A stretch of DNA of 64,000 nt from Flavobacteriales bacterium (GCA_020635695.1 JACJZH010000011.1:60469-124468); one strand, 5' to 3'. Numbered from the stretch's first letter, positions 44,524-53,453 are shown. Program-made: numbers and translations. Notes: generated by a model not told the origin, from the letters alone.

Positions 44524-45834
44524 ATGAAGGCCCGCACCCGCAAGCCCACCAAGGTCAACGTCGTCACCCTCGGCTGCTCCAAGAACACCTTCGACAGCGA
44601 GGTGATGATGGCCCAGCTGAAGGCCAACGGCATCGCCGTGGAGCACGAGGCCGACCACGATGGACACAACGTGGTGGTGATCAACACCTGCGGCTTCATC
44701 GAGAACGCCAAGCAGGAGAGCATCGACACCATCCTCGCCTGGGCCGAAGCCAAGGACCAGGGCCAGGTGGAGAAGGTGTACGTCACCGGCTGCCTCAGCC
44801 AGCGCTACGCGCCTGAGCTCAAGGAGGGCATCCCCCAGGTGGATGCCTGGTTCGGCACCCGCGATCTGCCCCGCCTGCTCAAGACCCTGAAGGCCGACTA
44901 CAAGCACGAGCTGGTCGGCGAACGCCTGCTCACCACCCCGGCCCACTTCGCCTACTTCAAGATCAGCGAGGGCTGCGACCGCAAGTGCTCCTTCTGCGCC
45001 ATTCCGCTCATGCGCGGCAAGCACGTGAGCACACCCATGGAACAGCTGGTGACCAACGCCAAGAACCTGGCCGCGCAGGGGGTGAAGGAGCTGATCCTGA
45101 TCGGGCAGGACCTGACCTACTACGGACTGGACCTTTACAAGAAGCGCAACCTGGCCGAGCTGGTGGACCGCCTCAGCGACGTGGAGGGCATCGACTGGAT
45201 CCGCCTGCACTACGCCTTCCCCAGCGGCTTCCCGCTGGACGTGCTGGACGTGATGCGCGAGCGCCCCAACGTCTGCAACTACCTGGACATGCCCCTGCAG
45301 CACGGCAGCACCCGCATGCTCACCCGCATGCGCCGGGGCATCACCCAGGAGAAGACCGAGGCCCTCGTGGACACCATCCGCGACAAGGTGCCCGGCATCG
45401 CCATCCGCACCACCCTCATCGCCGGCTTCCCCGGAGAGACCGACGCCGATCACGAGGACAACCTCCGCTGGATCGAACGCATGCGCTTCGACCGGCTCGG
45501 CTGCTTCACCTACAGCCACGAGGAGGACACCCACGCCTTCACGATGGAGGACGACGTGCCCGCCGAGGTGAAGGAACAGCGCGCCCAGGAGGTCATGGAG
45601 CTGCAGGGCGGCATCAGCTTCGAGTTGAACCAGGCCAAGGTGGGCCAGGAATTCCGCGTGCTGGTGGACAAGGCCGAGGCCGGCCACTACATCGCCCGCA
45701 CCGAGCACGACTCACCCGAGGTGGACAACGAAGTGCTGATTCCCACAGAAGGAAACTACCTGCGCATCGGCGACTTCGCGCAGGTGCGCATCACCGAAGC
45801 ACGGGAGCACGAGCTGGTGGGGGAGGTGGTGTGA
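44524..45834 (+). CDS. rimO: Ribosomal protein S12 methylthiotransferase RimO
   Basis: 436 aa from the ATG at 44524. N-terminal MTTase domain with cluster Cys in VTLGCSKNTFDSEVM and NTCGFIENAKQESI. Radical SAM domain with the CxxxCxxC motif CDRKCSFC at about 151-158, then GQDLTYYGLDLY and PLQHGSTRMLTRMRRG. A C-terminal TRAM domain follows (DKAEAGHYIARTEHDSPEVD). It adds a methylthio group to Asp of S12. It converges with the haem-binding gene, with a 6-bp gap. Confidence 0.96.
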   Translation: MKARTRKPTKVNVVTLGCSKNTFDSEVMMAQLKANGIAVEHEADHDGHNVVVINTCGFIENAKQESIDTILAWAEAKDQGQVEKVYVTGCLSQRYAPELKEGIPQVDAWFGTRDLPRLLKTLKADYKHELVGERLLTTPAHFAYFKISEGCDRKCSFCAIPLMRGKHVSTPMEQLVTNAKNLAAQGVKELILIGQDLTYYGLDLYKKRNLAELVDRLSDVEGIDWIRLHYAFPSGFPLDVLDVMRERPNVCNYLDMPLQHGSTRMLTRMRRGITQEKTEALVDTIRDKVPGIAIRTTLIAGFPGETDADHEDNLRWIERMRFDRLGCFTYSHEEDTHAFTMEDDVPAEVKEQRAQEVMELQGGISFELNQAKVGQEFRVLVDKAEAGHYIARTEHDSPEVDNEVLIPTEGNYLRIGDFAQVRITEAREHELVGEVV

Positions 45835-45840
45835 GATCGC

Positions 45841-46275
45841 CTACCGCAGCCCGTTGAAGAAGTCCATCAACAGCTTCTTCTGCCCCGCGTCCAGCCGGGC
45901 CTCGGCGTGGGTCCAGGTGTATTCGGTAAGGGGCATCTCGCCTTCGGCGATCAGCTCCACGGCCTCTTCGGCAAAGTGGCGGCGCTTCTTCTCCGGCAGC
46001 TCTCCCCAGCGACTGAAGTTGCCTTCCTCGCGGCCGTGGTCCACGTGGCCCTGCACCCACCAATTCACGGGCGTGATGCGGTCGTACCAGGGGTACTGGG
46101 TCTCATAGCTGTGGCAGTCGTAGCAGGCGGCGCGCAGCAGCTGTTCCACGGCGGGCATGGGCTTGGTCATGGCGATCAAGTCCTGCGCCGGGTCGTAGTC
46201 GGGCACGCTGGTGTCCGGCCGGATGAACTGGGCGAGACCGAGGAGCAGGAGCAGGATGAGCAGGAGGCGCTTCAT
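45841..46275 (-). CDS. Haem-binding-domain exported protein (CxxCH cytochrome-like)
   Basis: 144 aa. An N-terminal hydrophobic anchor or signal (LLLILLLLLGLAQFI) precedes a domain with one c-type haem motif CYDCH (residues 51-55). The surrounding pattern (AACYDCHSYETQYPWYDRITPVNWW and GREEGNFSRWG) is that of the Haem_bd/DUF3361-like family in Bacteroidota. Covalent haem in the periplasm and an electron-transfer role are likely. Partners are not adjacent. It is convergent with rimO. Confidence 0.88.
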   Translation of the reverse strand: MKRLLLILLLLLGLAQFIRPDTSVPDYDPAQDLIAMTKPMPAVEQLLRAACYDCHSYETQYPWYDRITPVNWWVQGHVDHGREEGNFSRWGELPEKKRRHFAEEAVELIAEGEMPLTEYTWTHAEARLDAGQKKLLMDFFNGLR

Positions 46276-46309
46276 GGCCGGAAAGGTAGTCGGCCCTTGT
46301 CCCGGCCCG

Positions 46310-47839
46310 CTACTCCCTCACGATCCGGAACACCTGTTGTACTGCCCCCAGCTGCATTCGTAGGAGGTAGATGCCCACCGGCCGTGAGCTCAGGTCCAGG
46401 CTGTTCCGGCCAACCTGCAGGCGACCGCTGGCGGCGGTACGCCCCTGGGTATCGTGAAGCGCCCAGGTACCACCCACCTCCGCTTCCACGGTCAGGCGAT
46501 CCCTACAGGGGTTCGGATAGGCTGCCAGCTCGGCATGTGATCGGCTTGGGATGCCGGTGGTACCCGATGGCAGGGCCAGGAACAGGGCCGAGGGAAGGTT
46601 GATCCCGGCGCCCGCCGCTACGATGAACAGCCGGCCTTCCGCCGTGAATACCAGATCTTCCGGACGCACCCCCATGCCGAATCGGAAGTAGCCGTTCGTG
46701 CCAAAGGAGGCATCCAGGCTGCCGTTGTCGTCGAGCGCGGTAAGCACGACGTTGCTGCTGCCGTTCGCGGAGTGGATCAGGAGCCATAGGCCGCCACCCG
46801 GGCGAGGTACTGCGCGGATGCATCTGGTGTTCTCGCTGAGCGGGGTCTCACCCGCATCCAGTTCCAGTTTTCCGCCATTGCCGAAGGAGGTGACCAGCTG
46901 ACCGTCCGGGTCCAGGCGCACCACGACGGCGATGCGTGGGTTCGGGTTGGTGCGCACCTCACCGAGCAGGAGCAGGTCCCCATTGGGCAACAACGCGCTT
47001 CCGAAGGTCAGGTCCTCGTCGCCATTGGTACCGGCGTCGACCAGGGTCACACCCCCGGTGCCGAAGGTGGCGTCCAGGGTGCCATCCGCGAGCAGGCGGG
47101 CGGCGGCCAGGTCGGTGGTGGTGGGCGCGGTGTTGTAGGCATGGTGGCCGGCGATCAGGATGGTGCCGTCGGTGTTCACGTGCAGCCCGGCGAACTGGTC
47201 ATCGGCCTGGCCGGGAACGAAATCCAACTCGGCCACACCATCGCCGCCAAAGAGCGGGTCCTGCACGCCATCCGGGGAGAAGCGCATCAGGGTCACCTGG
47301 CGGCCTTGGGAGCCCCCGAAGCCGATGGTGGCGGCCACGATGTCTCCACCCGGTGCCAGGGCGATGGCCACTTTCAGGTCGTTCGGGGAATCGCTTTGCG
47401 CTGCGACGACCGCATAGCCCTGTGTACCGAAGGTGAGGTCCAACGTTCCATCCGACAGCAGGCGGCAGAGGATCACTTCGTTGGTGCCGGTGCCCAGCCC
47501 CATGGCCCCCACGATCAGGCGGCCGTCGTCCAGCACGATCAGGTCGTAGCCCCACTCGAAGGAGTTGGTGGCCCGGTTCAGGAGCATGACGCCGCTGGTG
47601 CCGAAGGCAGGGTCGGGTGTGCCATCGTTCAGGGTGCGGCCCACCAGGATGTCGAACTGGTCGCCTGCCACCGATCCGGCCCAGGTGCAGCCCAGGTCAG
47701 CATGCTGCACCACCGCGCGCACCACGGTCTGGTTCCCGGGTTGCAGGCTTACGGAACCGCCGTTGAAAGCGGGGTCCAGTTGTTGGGCCTGGAGGGCGCT
47801 GAGGCTTCCGAGAAAAAGGAGCAGGTGTGCGTTGCGCAT
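46310..47839 (-). CDS. Delta-60-repeat T9SS-secreted protein
   Basis: 509 aa from the ATG at 47839, giving a signal peptide (NAHLLLFLGSLSALQAQ). The body has about seven delta-60 repeats of roughly 55 residues, recognised by DG(T/S)xDxxFGxxG (PDPAFGTSGVML, LDLTFGTQGYAV, QDPLFGGDGVAEL, LDATFGTGGVTL, VTSFGNGGKL, LDASFGTNGYF), predicted to form a beta-propeller. A T9SS domain ends it (ELAAYPNPCRDRLTVEAE, GIYLLRMQLGAVQQVFRIVRE). No enzyme domain is seen, so it is probably a surface or matrix protein. Confidence 0.88.
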   Translation of the reverse strand: MRNAHLLLFLGSLSALQAQQLDPAFNGGSVSLQPGNQTVVRAVVQHADLGCTWAGSVAGDQFDILVGRTLNDGTPDPAFGTSGVMLLNRATNSFEWGYDLIVLDDGRLIVGAMGLGTGTNEVILCRLLSDGTLDLTFGTQGYAVVAAQSDSPNDLKVAIALAPGGDIVAATIGFGGSQGRQVTLMRFSPDGVQDPLFGGDGVAELDFVPGQADDQFAGLHVNTDGTILIAGHHAYNTAPTTTDLAAARLLADGTLDATFGTGGVTLVDAGTNGDEDLTFGSALLPNGDLLLLGEVRTNPNPRIAVVVRLDPDGQLVTSFGNGGKLELDAGETPLSENTRCIRAVPRPGGGLWLLIHSANGSSNVVLTALDDNGSLDASFGTNGYFRFGMGVRPEDLVFTAEGRLFIVAAGAGINLPSALFLALPSGTTGIPSRSHAELAAYPNPCRDRLTVEAEVGGTWALHDTQGRTAASGRLQVGRNSLDLSSRPVGIYLLRMQLGAVQQVFRIVRE

Positions 47840-47910
47840 GCTGGAAGGTGTTGGCCGCAAAGCTTCGGCACACCGTTGCGCTTGACAATAGAACCTTGGT
47901 TGACGGCCGC

Positions 47911-48552
47911 CTACCGCCCGAAGTAGCGGTTCACCGCCTCGGTGCGGTTCTGCACGTGCAGCTTCTCGTAGATGCGGTGGATGTGCTGCTTCACGGTGCC
48001 CACGGCGATGCCGAGGCGGTCGCCGATCTCCTTGTACAGCAGCCCCTGGGCCAGCAGCCCCAGCACCTCGTTCTCGCGGATGCTCAGCTCCTGCAGGGTA
48101 TTGCCCGGCCGGCTGCGCTCCTGGAAATGCGTCACCACCCGCCGGGCCACGTGCGCGCTCATGGGTGCGCCACCGCGGAGCACTTCATGCACGGCCTGCA
48201 CCACCTCGTCCGGTCCGGCGCTCTTCAGCAGGTAGCCGTTGGCCCCGGCGCGCAAGGCCTCGAACACGCGGTGGTCGTCATCGTGCATGGTGTACATCAG
48301 GAACTGGGTGCCGGGCAGCTGTTCCCGCAGGCCTGCCACCCCTTCGATGCCGCTGGCACCGGGCAGGTTGATGTCCATGACCACCACCTCGGGACGCAAG
48401 CCTGGAAGTCGCTCCAAGGCCTCCTCCACGCTGCCGAGCGCGGCCACCACGTCCATGCCATCCTCACCCGTGAAGAGGTCGTGCAGCATCCGGCGGATGC
48501 CCCCTTCATCCTCCACGATGGCGATGCGGGTGGCGGTGGGGGCCAGGGTCAT
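47911..48552 (-). CDS. NarL/FixJ-type response regulator
   Basis: 213 aa. Receiver domain (residues 8-125) with acidic pocket VEDEGG, phospho-acceptor Asp in VVVMDINLPGASG, Thr in MYTMHDDD and Lys in YLLKSAG. LuxR-type helix-turn-helix (about 150-213) with LSIRENEVLGLLAQGLLYKEIGDRLGIAVGTVKQHIHRIYEKL. Its start overlaps the stop of the histidine kinase (ATGA), which is therefore its cognate partner. It is the last gene of the peptidase-kinase-regulator operon. Confidence 0.95.
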   Translation of the reverse strand: MTLAPTATRIAIVEDEGGIRRMLHDLFTGEDGMDVVAALGSVEEALERLPGLRPEVVVMDINLPGASGIEGVAGLREQLPGTQFLMYTMHDDDHRVFEALRAGANGYLLKSAGPDEVVQAVHEVLRGGAPMSAHVARRVVTHFQERSRPGNTLQELSIRENEVLGLLAQGLLYKEIGDRLGIAVGTVKQHIHRIYEKLHVQNRTEAVNRYFGR

Positions 48553-50441
48553 GCCCGCGAAGGTGCGGAGGCACCGGCCTCCGGTACAATAGAACGAAGG
48601 TTAGGGGCCGGTCCCAACGGCACCTGCAGCACGATGGCGGTGCCCCCTTCGGAGCGCACTTCCAGGGTGCCGCCGAGCATGGCCGCGCGCTTGTGCATGT
48701 TGCGCAGTCCGTTGCCGCCGCCTTCCGCGCCGCTGAACCCTTGTCCGTCGTCGCGCACCTCCACGTGCAGGCCGTTCTCCCAGCGCAGCACCACCTGCAC
48801 GGCTTGCGCCTGGGCGTGCTTCACCACGTTGTGCAGGGCCTCCTTCACGATCAGGAACACGTTGCGGCGCGTCTCGCTGTCCAGCTGCAGGCCGGGCCAG
48901 GGACCGTCGGAGGTCACCTGAGCCTGCAGGCCGTTATCCGCCAGGTAGGTGCGGGCGTGGCTGGCGGTGTACACCACCAGGTCCTCCAGGCTGGCCTGTC
49001 CGCCGTTCATGGCCCAGATGATCTGGCGCATGCTGGCCATCAGGTCGCCGGCGTTGCCGGCCAGGGTGCGCAGCAGCTCGCGCTGGGCGGGGTCGGTCTC
49101 CTTGCGCAGGGCCATCTCGCTGCGGAGCTTCAGGGCGCTGAGGCCGGCGCCCAGGTCGTCGTGCATGTCGCGGCCCAGCCGTTCGCGCAGCTCCAGTTCG
49201 GCGATGGTGCGTTCCTGCCGGAGGCGCAGCACCTCCAGCTCGGCCAGGCGCTGCTTCTGCCGCTGGCGGCTGCTGTTCAAGAGGTAGATCACGGTGATCA
49301 GGACCAGCAGGCCCAGGGCGGCGGCAATGGCGGCCCGCTGGCGGAAGCGTTCGGCGCGCAGGGTCTCGTCCAGCCGGGCCTGTTCCAGCTTCGCCAGTTC
49401 CAGTTCCTGGTCGGAGCGCAGCAGTTCGGCCTGGGTGTTCAGCGCGGTGTGGATGTTCCGCGCGGTGATCAGGCTGTCGATCCGGTGCCAGGCGCCCAGT
49501 TGCACGAAGGCCCCCTCCAGGTCGCCCAGTTCCCGCCAGGTGGCGGCGGCCACCCGGGCGAAGTTGCGCTGGGTCACGAGCCCGATGCCGGCGCGGTGCG
49601 TGTCCAGGTAGGCGAGGGCCTCCTGCAGGGCCACGTCCGCTTCCTTCCGCTTTCCCGCCTCGGCCAGCGCGCGGGCCCGGCCCACCAGGGCGTCCACCCC
49701 GATGTCGTGGTCGCGGGCCGCGTGGGCCACGGCAATGGACCGGTCGAAGCAGGCCAACGCGCTGTCCGGCAGCCCGCGGCGCAGGGCCAGGTTGCCCAGC
49801 GACCAGTGCGCCACGGCAATGGCCCGTGGAGCCGCGGCGGCGGTGGCCAGTTCCAGGGAGCGCCGCAGGTGCATGCCCGCGCTGTCCAGCCGGCCCAGCT
49901 CGGTCAGGTAGCTGCCCAGGTTGCCGTGGATGTGGTGCAGCTCGGACACCGGATAGCGCGCCTGCGGCCGTGACGGGAACCAGTGCAGGGCCTGCAGCAG
50001 GTGGGGCAGGGCCTCGCGGCTGTCCTGGATGTTCTCGTGCAGCAGCCCCTTCAGGTTGTACACGTTCGCGATCAGGGTGCTGTCCTGCAGCCCAAAGGCC
50101 AGCTGTTCGGCCTGGTCCAGGTCGCGCATGGCCTCGTTGAACAGGCCCTCGTAGTAGAGCACCTCGGCGCGGTAGGCCAGCAGGTAGCAGCGCGCCTCGG
50201 CGTCGCCGGGGTCGCCCACGTGGCGCAGGGCCTCGCCGATCAGCCGCATGGAGCTGTCGGCATGGAAGGCGTCCATCTGCAGCAGGATGGCCTGGACCTG
50301 CCCGTCCAGCAGGGTGTCGGCCAGGGGCGGCAGCTGCCGGATGGTGCGGCCCAGGGTCTGCTGGCCGGCCGCGGGCACCGCCACGCACAGCCCCGCGAGC
50401 AGGAGCACCACGAGGAACGGCCGCGGCCGCACGCTGTTCAT
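48549..50441 (-). CDS. TPR-containing sensor histidine kinase (HisKA_3 type)
   Basis: 630 aa. A signal or anchor (residues 8-27) is followed by a helical, TPR-like periplasmic region (about 40-340, with repeated A.YL..G... patterns such as ALRHVGDPGDAEARCYLLAY). One transmembrane helix (AAIAAALGLLVLITVIYLL) precedes a coiled coil, then HisKA_3 with phospho-His at about 427 in LGRDMHDDLGAGLSALKL, and a HATPase domain (VKEALHNVVKHA, VRDDGQGF, GNGLRNMHKRAAML). This NarX/DesK-like kinase probably senses through protein interaction. The C1 peptidase gene ends 4 bp upstream. Confidence 0.93.
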   Translation of the reverse strand: MNSVRPRPFLVVLLLAGLCVAVPAAGQQTLGRTIRQLPPLADTLLDGQVQAILLQMDAFHADSSMRLIGEALRHVGDPGDAEARCYLLAYRAEVLYYEGLFNEAMRDLDQAEQLAFGLQDSTLIANVYNLKGLLHENIQDSREALPHLLQALHWFPSRPQARYPVSELHHIHGNLGSYLTELGRLDSAGMHLRRSLELATAAAAPRAIAVAHWSLGNLALRRGLPDSALACFDRSIAVAHAARDHDIGVDALVGRARALAEAGKRKEADVALQEALAYLDTHRAGIGLVTQRNFARVAAATWRELGDLEGAFVQLGAWHRIDSLITARNIHTALNTQAELLRSDQELELAKLEQARLDETLRAERFRQRAAIAAALGLLVLITVIYLLNSSRQRQKQRLAELEVLRLRQERTIAELELRERLGRDMHDDLGAGLSALKLRSEMALRKETDPAQRELLRTLAGNAGDLMASMRQIIWAMNGGQASLEDLVVYTASHARTYLADNGLQAQVTSDGPWPGLQLDSETRRNVFLIVKEALHNVVKHAQAQAVQVVLRWENGLHVEVRDDGQGFSGAEGGGNGLRNMHKRAAMLGGTLEVRSEGGTAIVLQVPLGPAPNLRSIVPEAGASAPSRA

Positions 50442-50445
50442 GCGG

Positions 50446-52020
50446 TCAGCGTTTCTCCAGTTCCAGCACCACCGCCAGCGCGTTCCGCTCGGCCTGGCAC
50501 TTGGCTCCGATGGTCTGTCCTCCGCTCCACTGCACGGCGGTGTTCAGCTCGCCGCCCAGCGCGTCCTGGATCCTGGCGGCCAGCCCGGTGGCGGCGCTGG
50601 CGTTCAGGGCCTCGTTCACCTTCACGTAGTCGAAGGGCTGGTTGGTCACCAGCACGGCCATCACGTCGGTGGTGCCCACCTCGTCCGCCTGCAGGCTGTG
50701 GTCGCGCGGGAAGAGGCGCGTGCCGGTGATGCCGCAGTAGGGGCTGTGCTTGGGCGTGTAGGGGAACAGCACGTAGCTGCTGCCGTCGGTCTCCTCGCCG
50801 AACACGTAGGTGTAGCACTCGGTGTTGTTCGTCACTTCGATCTTGAAGGTGCTGCCCTTGGCGATGGGGCTCACCGTGCGGAACACCCCGTCGCCCACCG
50901 CTTCCAGCGCGATGTTGCCGCCGCCGTCGTTCAGCCGGAAGCCGAGCTGCAGGTCGAAGACCCGGGGCTTCACGTCCACACCCTCGCCCTGCGGGTACAC
51001 GGCGTAGGCCTCGCGGGCGAAGAAGTCGAAGTCCGGGTAGCTCACCCAGGCCATGCCGTTCTTCCCCCATTCCGGGCCCCAGCTGTTCATGATCAGGAAG
51101 CCGCCCACGTCGCCGAACACGTAGTCGTCGTAGCCCACCACGCACATGGCATGACCCCCGAAGCCGGGCATCCGATAGTCCGTCTGCGTGGGGAACCAGC
51201 CTTCCTGGCCCTCCATGTCCTGCATGAAGGTGCCGCCCACCATCATGCCGATCACCACGGGCGAGCCCTGCGCCAGGTGCTGCTTCATGGCCAGCATGTC
51301 GGTCTTCTGGTCGTCGGCGCCCTTCGAGAGCCGCTGGAAGCCCTTGATGCGGTACTGCCGCGCACTGCTGCGTTCGCGGTCGTCGGGCAGTTCGCTGCAG
51401 CTCTGGTCGGTGTAGCCGAACTGGCTGAAGGGCAGCACCCCGCCATCGAGCATGTGCTCCATGGCGCGGTAGATGTAGGCGCCCTGGCAACTGCTGTTGG
51501 GGATCTTGATCTGGTTGTACAGGTAGCTGGGGCTGAAGGCGCTCTGCCGGGGATCGGCGCCGGTGGCCTGCGCCTGCACGATGGTGCGCGCCGCGTAGGC
51601 GCTGGCCCAGGCCACGCAGCTGCCCTGCACGCCCTGGTTCAGGCGCGGCGGACAGTACCGCTCCAGCGTCACCCGCTCGGGCAGCGGGGCGTTCACGTTG
51701 TCGGCCAGCGGTTCGTACACCTCGGCCTGGTCGTACAGCGCCGGGTCGAACTCGGCCCCGGTGGTGAGGCCCGCCAGCTGACCGATCATGCCGCCGCCGC
51801 CCTCGCCCAGGTTGCAGCCCTTGCTTCCCCCGAAGAAGTAGAAGAGCGCGAAGAGGATGCCCACGATCAGCAGCAGCTTGGGCTTCTTCAGCAGCAGGCC
51901 CAGCAGCATCGGCAGCAGGGAGCCGCCCATGCCGCCACCGGCGCGGGAGTTGGAGGAACGCCGCGGCGGGCGGTTGCTGCGTTGGCCATCGCCCTTGTCG
52001 GGCACCATGCGGATGGGCAT
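50446..52020 (-). CDS. Membrane-anchored C1A (papain-like) cysteine peptidase with C-terminal DUF4384-like domain
   Basis: 524 aa. A 47-residue basic, glycine-rich N-terminus precedes one membrane helix (LLLIVGILFALFYFF), predicted to leave the enzyme outside the cytoplasm. Papain-fold catalytic residues are complete: Gln132 and Cys135 in NQGVQGSCVAWA, His290 in GFGGHAMCVVGYDD and Asn312 in MNSWGPEWG. There is no obvious inhibitory propeptide. From about 345 a beta-rich domain (FKIEVTNNTECYTYVFG, YVLFPYTP, RLFPRDHSLQADEVG) resembles DUF4384. It heads an operon with a histidine kinase and response regulator. Confidence 0.9.
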   Translation of the reverse strand: MPIRMVPDKGDGQRSNRPPRRSSNSRAGGGMGGSLLPMLLGLLLKKPKLLLIVGILFALFYFFGGSKGCNLGEGGGGMIGQLAGLTTGAEFDPALYDQAEVYEPLADNVNAPLPERVTLERYCPPRLNQGVQGSCVAWASAYAARTIVQAQATGADPRQSAFSPSYLYNQIKIPNSSCQGAYIYRAMEHMLDGGVLPFSQFGYTDQSCSELPDDRERSSARQYRIKGFQRLSKGADDQKTDMLAMKQHLAQGSPVVIGMMVGGTFMQDMEGQEGWFPTQTDYRMPGFGGHAMCVVGYDDYVFGDVGGFLIMNSWGPEWGKNGMAWVSYPDFDFFAREAYAVYPQGEGVDVKPRVFDLQLGFRLNDGGGNIALEAVGDGVFRTVSPIAKGSTFKIEVTNNTECYTYVFGEETDGSSYVLFPYTPKHSPYCGITGTRLFPRDHSLQADEVGTTDVMAVLVTNQPFDYVKVNEALNASAATGLAARIQDALGGELNTAVQWSGGQTIGAKCQAERNALAVVLELEKR

Positions 52021-52051
52021 CGGGAAGTGGGTTTGGCGTTGGACGGCCGGC

Positions 52052-52384
52052 CTACCGGCGGGTCACGAATTTCTCCTTTCCCGTCAGCAGGTGCCAGAAG
52101 AGGATGAAGTCGCTGGCCAGGCTGTAGCCGGGGTATTGGAAGGTGGCGGGGGTGTTCTTCTCGAAGAAGTAGTGCCCCACCCAGGCGAAGCCGTAGCCGC
52201 CCAGCGGCACCAGCAGCAGCCACCAGGCATTGCCGGTCACCACGGCCAGCGCGATCCACAGGGCGATCAGCCCCGTGCCGATGAAGTGCAGCACCCGGCA
52301 GGTGGTGTCCTGGTGCTCGCTCAGGTAGAAGGGGTAGAACTCCTTCAGGGAGCGGTAGCGGGTGCCGGAACTGTCGGAGGTCAT
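52052..52384 (-). CDS. DUF962 (Mpo1-like) membrane protein
   Basis: 110 aa from the ATG at 52384, where the family begins. It matches the DUF962/YGL010w-like pattern: FYPFYLSEHQDTTCRVLHFIGT (the H-x3-C/N-R-x2-H region), then two hydrophobic helices, WVGHYFFEKNTPATFQYPGYS and the terminal LTGKEKF. Yeast Mpo1 is an Fe(II) dioxygenase acting on 2-hydroxy fatty acids; the histidines needed are present here, but bacterial function is inferred. TAAATTCG lies upstream at about 52408-52415. It is 31 bp before the peptidase gene. Confidence 0.88.
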   Translation of the reverse strand: MTSDSSGTRYRSLKEFYPFYLSEHQDTTCRVLHFIGTGLIALWIALAVVTGNAWWLLLVPLGGYGFAWVGHYFFEKNTPATFQYPGYSLASDFILFWHLLTGKEKFVTRR

Positions 52385-52432
52385 GTGCGGGCCGGGCTTG
52401 CCGCCCGAATTTAGGGGCACAACCCCCAACCC

Positions 52433-52783
52433 ATGCGCACGCTGCTGCTTTCCCTGTTCCTGCTCGCCACCCCGCTGCTCCAGGCCTCCGGCCCGGACGC
52501 CCCGCCCGCCGCCTACGACGCGCTGGTGGTGCTACAGATCGATGGGTTCGACCAGGCCGCCCTGGACCGTCTGGCCAAGGTGGTGGGGCCGGAGACCGAC
52601 CTCTCGCTGGAGTACAGCTGCACCTGGGCCGATGTGGTGGTGCTGCAGGTGCGCAACACCTCCTTCAGCGAGCGCGCCGATGTGATCACCTACGCGCGCC
52701 GGTACCTGGAGCAGGCCGGCATCCAGCGCGGCATCGAAGTGCTGCACGTACATGTGGAGGAGCAGGGGATGGGCAAGTGTTGA
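52433..52783 (+). CDS. Small exported hypothetical protein
   Basis: 116 aa with a clear signal peptide (MRTLLLSLFLLATPLLQASG). The mature part, about 95 residues, contains VVLQIDGFDQAALDRLAKVVG and VLHVHVEEQG, a ferredoxin-like beta-alpha-beta pattern reminiscent of heavy-metal-associated or PepSY-sized folds without the CxxC motif. Cysteines occur at about residue 63 (SCTWADV) and at the final position. The function is unknown. It is divergent from DUF962. Confidence 0.7.
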   Translation: MRTLLLSLFLLATPLLQASGPDAPPAAYDALVVLQIDGFDQAALDRLAKVVGPETDLSLEYSCTWADVVVLQVRNTSFSERADVITYARRYLEQAGIQRGIEVLHVHVEEQGMGKC

Positions 52784-52807
52784 AGGTGGGCGGAAGGCGC
52801 CTCCCTT

Positions 52808-52932
52808 GCTTGTCATTCCGGCCTTGAGCTTGTCATTCCGGGCTTGACCCGGAATCGCGGGAATCTCAAACCCGGACGGAGCCTGTCATTTCGGCCTTGA
52901 GCCTGTCGAAGGGGCCGGGATCGCGGAGATCT
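52808..52932. repeat. Dispersed palindromic repeat cluster P1
   Basis: It contains TGTCATTCCGG arms three times. A perfect palindrome (52835-52855) has ATTCCGGG and CCCGGAAT arms around CTTGA, followed by CGCGG. Degenerate partners follow (TGTCATTTCGGCCTTGA, GGGCCGGGATCGCG). It is the same family as clusters at 55384-55516 and 63764-63925, and resembles intergenic palindromes seen in many other bacteria. Confidence 0.85.
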
Positions 52933-53453
52933 CTTGCCTCGGCCGTCATTACCGGAACTGGTGCACCTGTATGGAAGATGCGGCCTGACGGCTTGCTATG
53001 CAGCAGTCCATACTCCTGGACCTCCTATCTTGGAACGACAGATCCTCATCGAGGGGCTAGGGTGTTTTTCACGGTGCCAATACGTGAGAAGACCAGTTTT
53101 CTTGGGCTTCATGCAGGGTTACCTTTATCGTATGCTACGGAGCGCAGATGGACAAGGCGGCCTGGATGTCAGGCCTATTTTCGCCCAAACAGGGACCCCC
53201 ACTGCGGGAACAGTGGGGGCCTGGTCGCTACACATTCACCCCCTAAGGCATAGGAACATGAACACGAGCTGAGGCAAAGATACCGACCCCGCATGGAGCC
53301 AGCCACACGCCATGCGGGGCGGTGAGCACCCGGTGCCACCAGGTGGGCCGGAAGCGGAAGGCAGCACCATATCTTGTAGGTGCGTCTTCCAGGTGCCGAA
53401 GGTGGGGCACAATTGACCGGACCGACTATCTCGGTCTATACGAACGACGAACA
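52933..53453. other. Non-coding, AT-richer gap
   Basis: About 520 bp. A frame of 112 codons exists (52934-53272) but has no start context, no recognisable domain and no Bacteroidota-like composition. The only structures seen are the 9-bp-stem hairpin at 53196-53219 and a minus-strand TATCTTTG at 53275-53282, which together could form a small RNA unit. Base composition is visibly lower in GC than the flanks. Confidence 0.5.
53196..53282 (-). ncRNA. Candidate small RNA unit (promoter plus hairpin)
   Basis: On the minus strand a perfect -7 element TATCTTTG (53275-53282) is followed about 55 nt later by a 9-bp hairpin, CCCCCACTG/CAGTGGGGG (53196-53219), then TCCCTGTTT. Between them only a 7-codon frame (MFLCLRG) is found. 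Promoter plus terminator-like hairpin without a gene suggests a transcript of about 75 nt. No conservation or expression evidence is available. Confidence 0.25.

Noticed and set aside
52934..53272. 112-codon ORF in the AT-richer gap
   Set aside because: No recognisable domain, no promoter element at the right distance, and it spans the hairpin at 53196-53219. Not supported as a gene.
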